Part shown: piece by piece, positions 57,001-58,128 of the stretch
How positions within the stretch are numbered: the first letter of the stretch is position 1
How the letters are laid out: the number at the start of each line of letters is the position of its first letter
Assembly: GCF_036985595.1 (NCBI RefSeq)
Contig: NZ_BTPU01000032.1
Span: 1-58,128 of the forward strand
Direction: 5' to 3'
DNA from: Vallitalea maricola
GTDB taxonomy: Bacteria > Bacillota > Clostridia > Lachnospirales > Vallitaleaceae
Length of the DNA stretch: 58,128 bases
Translations under genes and position numbers: made by a program
The notes under the pieces: generated by a model
What the model was told of the DNA's origin: nothing
What the model saw: the letters and a program-made list of their open reading frames with translations, nothing else
Database searches by the model: none

Positions 57001-57774
57001 GCATTTATGAATTTAGAAGCTGGTATCATGACCCAGTTATTAGAAATGACTTCTGTTGATTATAATATAGGGTTATGCCAGATAGGTTCTATTGATTTTG
57101 ATAAGATTAGAAAACATTTCCAACTGGATGAATCACATGTGTATTTACATTGTCTATTAGGTGGAAATATAGATTTAGATCAAATAGGAAAAGATGGTTT
57201 TATGGAAGAATTGGGACGTTATGAGCATAGTATCCACTCTATGAAAGAGCAAAATACAGTTAATGACCATTCATTAGAAATACAATTAAAAGAGTATCTA
57301 GCTATGCATTTACCTTCATATATGATTCCTTCTGATATATATAGGGTACATGAATTTCCTATCACAAGTAATGGCAAGATAGATTATAAACAGTTACAGA
57401 AATTAAAACAGCCAAAGTTACATAAAGAACTTCTACAATATGAGGCTCCTCGTAATGAAATGGAATATACATTGACAGCAATATGGCAAGATATTTTTCA
57501 GGTGGAGAAAGTGAGCGTTATTGATAGTTTCTTTGACCAAGGAGGCGATTCAATCTCAATTATTCAGATATTTAATAGACTACAAGAAATGGGATATGAT
57601 ACATTACGATTAATTGATTTGTTTAAATATCCTACTATACGATTATTAGCTGATTATATGAATACTAACAATAAAGAACCTGTATATGAGTCACTTATTG
57701 ACGATGAGAAGCGAAGAGCCCAAGCACGAAAAAAACGTTTGCAACAATTATCAAAAAATAAAAATGGGGAATAA
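51073..57774 (+). CDS. Hybrid PKS-NRPS KS-AT0-T-Cy-A(Cys)-Ox-T (ClbK-like, 2233 aa)
   Basis: KS (about 12-430; Cys176 in TSCSTSL, His312, His352, intact), degenerate AT (about 440-760; GDGIG at 614-618 where GHSxG is expected, so Ser is replaced by Gly616), T (Ser831), Cy (DLLITD at 1029-1034), A (FTSGSTGEPKG from 1506, pocket D-L-Y-N-M-S-L-I-W, cysteine), Ox (about 1830-2050, KRRSYRTF, YGSSGGLYPVQ) and T (Ser2160, GGDSI). It should add one extender through the trans AT, probably aminomalonyl, then a second thiazole. The order matches ClbK. The Cy-A-Ox-T half is clearly a duplicate of the one in the previous gene. The basic tail (KRRAQARKKRLQQL) resembles a docking helix; the next gene starts with KS. 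Confidence 0.92.
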   Translation: MERNNWVKEEHENDIAIISMNGRYAGADTVEIFWDKVKHGVDFTKGEDISRNTNEDGLIKVKTQLENIDLFDADFFDYSKREAEIMDPQHRLFMECVWESLEKAGYDPENYSGTIGLYGGCNASSYLINNLLPNKELIQSLGDIQVMISNDKDHLTSQTAYKLNLKGPCMTVQTSCSTSLVAVHLGCESLLNGQCDIAIAGGVTLKIPQQEGYQYKSGGLVSEDGYCRPFDTHATGTVYSNGIGVVVLKRLNDAIEDGDTVHAVIKSSAINNDGADRVGYTAPGVNGQCSVISEALEVAQIHPDSIGYVEAHGSGTPMGDAIEIEAITQAYSYYTDRKGYCALGSVKSNIGHLEMASGVTGLIKAALCVRDGVIPPSLHFQEPNPDTDWQNSPFYVNGFLQPWHTDEGPRRAGVSSFGLGGNNAHIIIEQPPSIFIKEEGIKKENKDMITISARTETSLYKYCEKLGKHLEEHEEHHLNDVAYTFNRGRKRFSYKCAIPIKTRKSIIHILENIQDYPQYMCKSDSRNTKVNFVFGPTLSLSHDQIRELCNNNLEISKHIDNCHRLMMDNYGVNLKDILLNEVSREYLHLKSFIIQYAIAKGLMDKGLCPSTLVGDGIGLFVAAAIASVLSLRECIERLYLPHKVENIEAGNGKIPVISWCTHEKISIDSIGNFNYWEETIKNCNCNIMSCNKDWLLNSQSLAIDIGALRIYSTGSSSDEESNSNASQEIIDVFCKTWLKGCIIDWDKYYANSHRKRIVLPTYPFERKRHWVNPPVTGSDDQSNKEKDIDLISPEKYSIFSIHQRVKSVWEKALGVKIEHDTDSFFNLGGHSLLATQILFTLKEIFKVDISLMSFLEQPSIEGLSNSIWSKLEHQDKEEVQNSYIPSLVIDEENRYQPFNLTDVQKAYWIGRSEGMKLGNVSTHIYFEKDISQLDHHTFSHILNQLIQRHDMLRAIILPEGKQVVLKEVPKYDMRIHNLKFAQEEVRDAKLQEIRDTMSHQMISTDKWPLFDICLSQISSDKTRIHISFDLLITDAWSLELLLKEFMTLYNYPKHQLPPLELSYRDYIQALEAIKETDLYKRSRDYWLNRIDILPPAPQLPIDTKPSEIKTPRFKRYEKLLDKSKWTQLKAEGKKLNITPTCILITAFSEILGRWVSDPHFLINLTVFNRLPIHPHINNIVGDFTSLTLLEINNRLDDTFNERAARIQNQLWQDMDNRYFNGVEVTRELIKKTNDPSNAIIPIVFTSLLNVDNQEKDGIDLGNSNNEEDVFVISQTPQVWLDHQVIEREDSLYLNWDVLENIFPDKLIDNMFAAYSQLLEKLVLDSTQWNSNRLLQCIDVSMVETLNKHKDVQLLESNTLHGLVNKQVVRQPNRTAIIYQDLHITYKQLDEASNRVAIELMDKGVREGDIVGIFMDKGWEQIVAACGILKIGAAYLPIDKSLPQNRIEYILKLSEVQCVIIQDTSNKDTILPIPLPIVTINKSFLDNNYNKTVVQTSNTDSLAYIIFTSGSTGEPKGVEMSHIAVINTLLDINKRFSVNCEDRILGLSSLSFDLSVYDIFGILIAGGTLIIPDLEQKKDPWEWYQLIQQHHITVWNSVPAFMKLFIEGMKVKKMECPTLRLVMLSGDWIPISLPHKIHRLNNDIEVVSLGGATEAAIWSIIYPIKEMNPQWKRIPYGYSMVNQCVYVLNNKLEICPTWVYGNLYIGGKGLAIGYFKDNEKTEEKFIIHPVTGERLYHTGDLGRYLPDGTIELLGREDNQVKINGYRIELGEVESILKKHESVEDVIALAVEDAGKKKIVSYVKTNDDKVQLPDDIIVDPVKRFEFKLCEHQIRQAKDKSSIPLKRFYNNERFFKRRSYRTFSENIISFDTFSHFMESMSLITDGDKHSNKYMYGSSGGLYPVQLYLYVKNNRIENLAGGIYYYNPKDHMLVSLADTIIEPEVHVERNQAIFEQSAFSLFLIGEEKAIVPMYGKKESFAFMNLEAGIMTQLLEMTSVDYNIGLCQIGSIDFDKIRKHFQLDESHVYLHCLLGGNIDLDQIGKDGFMEELGRYEHSIHSMKEQNTVNDHSLEIQLKEYLAMHLPSYMIPSDIYRVHEFPITSNGKIDYKQLQKLKQPKLHKELLQYEAPRNEMEYTLTAIWQDIFQVEKVSVIDSFFDQGGDSISIIQIFNRLQEMGYDTLRLIDLFKYPTIRLLADYMNTNNKEPVYESLIDDEKRRAQARKKRLQQLSKNKNGE

Positions 57775-57776
57775 GG

Positions 57777-58128
57777 ATGATGAATATAAGTAATGAAGAT
57801 TATAGTAATACTATTGCCATTATTGGTGTAACTGGACGTTTTCCTCAAATATCTAATATACAAGAATTTTGGGAACAACTTAAAAATGGTGTTGAAATAT
57901 TTCATGACTTTGTTGAGAGGGACAGAGATGTCCCTATATCACATGGAGATTTTATTAAGGTAAAGAATAAGTTTAAGGATATAGAATATTTTGATGCATC
58001 ATTTTTTGGTATTCACCCTAGAGATGCAGAACTTATGGACCCTCAATTAAGAATATTCTTAGAACAAGCATGGATTCTACTTGAAAGTGCAGGGTACAAT
58101 CCTTTTAGTTATAAAGGATTAATTGGAC
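57777..58128 (+). CDS. PKS protein, N-terminal ketosynthase start (cut by window edge)
   Basis: The frame opens at ATG 57777 (or ATG 57780), after AAAATGGGGAATAAGG, two bases beyond the previous stop, and runs off the right edge. The 117 visible residues are the start of a KS: IAIIGVTGRFPQISNIQEFW, then FDASFFGIHPRDAELMDPQL and LEQAWILLESAGY. The active-site region lies outside the window. In colibactin the remaining KS-AT-T proteins are ClbC and ClbO, and either could be the counterpart. It proves that the assembly line continues past the window. Confidence 0.88.
   Translation, partial: MMNISNEDYSNTIAIIGVTGRFPQISNIQEFWEQLKNGVEIFHDFVERDRDVPISHGDFIKVKNKFKDIEYFDASFFGIHPRDAELMDPQLRIFLEQAWILLESAGYNPFSYKGLIG

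Noticed and set aside
15745..57905. Many minus-strand open frames of 60-117 codons inside the synthetase genes
   Set aside because: They are shadows of the large plus-strand genes, lack ribosome binding sites and have no recognisable protein features.
14268..58128. A zwittermicin-type cluster
   Set aside because: The aminomalonyl cassette and D-Asn prodrug pair are shared, but hydroxymalonyl (FkbH-like) genes are absent, while Cy-A(Cys)-Ox modules and the clbD-K gene order point to the colibactin type.
1..58128. CRISPR arrays, tRNA or rRNA genes, insertion sequences or phage attachment sites
   Set aside because: No regularly spaced repeats, cloverleaf sequences, transposase frames or integrase genes were seen on either strand.

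Overview
The window reads as chromosomal DNA from a low-GC, Gram-positive anaerobe of the Clostridia type. The coding DNA is very AT-rich, nearly every start has a strong GGAGG-like ribosome binding site, and lipoproteins carry short Gram-positive signal peptides. I cannot name the species. No rRNA, tRNA, CRISPR array, transposase or phage gene was seen.

Left flank (1-14.2 kb): short unrelated transcription units. In order they are the end of an amidase gene; small membrane proteins and lipoproteins; a dCTP deaminase; a Nudix hydrolase; a SAM methyltransferase; two zinc-ribbon membrane proteins; an SCP2-like protein paired with an iron-dependent alcohol dehydrogenase; a 1207-residue secreted family-8 polysaccharide lyase (chondroitinase ABC type) with a DNRLRE module; metA; a reverse-strand lipoprotein; and a small anchored protein. 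Strong hairpin terminators separate several of these units.

Right part (14.3-58.1 kb, open at the right edge): one giant plus-strand operon encoding a hybrid NRPS-PKS assembly line. A near-consensus promoter (14268-14296) and a long leader precede loaP, a NusG-type processive antiterminator. A compact hairpin element lies just ahead of the loaP start. Then come an N-terminal C-A(Asn)-T-E module; a ClbP/ZmaM/XcnG-type membrane serine peptidase; a DUF4332-like protein; a type II thioesterase; a PP-loop ATPase; an aminotransferase; C-A-T-KS-AT0-KR-T; a complete aminomalonyl-ACP cassette (3-hydroxyacyl dehydrogenase, ACP, acyl dehydrogenase, discrete AT, serine-specific A domain); C-A-T; KS-AT-T; C-A(Gly)-T-Cy-A(Cys)-Ox-T; KS-AT0-T-Cy-A(Cys)-Ox-T; and the start of another KS protein.

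Interpretation: content, domain order and much of the gene order match the colibactin (clb/pks) pathway of Proteobacteria. The run clbD-E-F-G-H-I-J-K is reproduced in order, with ClbH split into two proteins, and counterparts of ClbN, ClbP, ClbQ and ClbB lie upstream. The predicted logic is a chain begun as an inactive N-acyl-D-Asn prodrug, extended with unusual units and aminomalonyl, given two thiazoles, and later freed of its D-Asn cap by the membrane peptidase. Several features differ from textbook enzymes: a KS with Ser in place of the catalytic Cys, two ATs with Ser changed to Gly, a C domain with HRxxxDG, and two A domains without the usual Asp235. Colibactin-type assembly lines are, to my knowledge, described from Proteobacteria, so a LoaP-controlled one in a Clostridia-type genome would be new. 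No phosphopantetheinyl transferase, exporter, final thioesterase or self-resistance gene was found inside the window; they may lie beyond the right edge.
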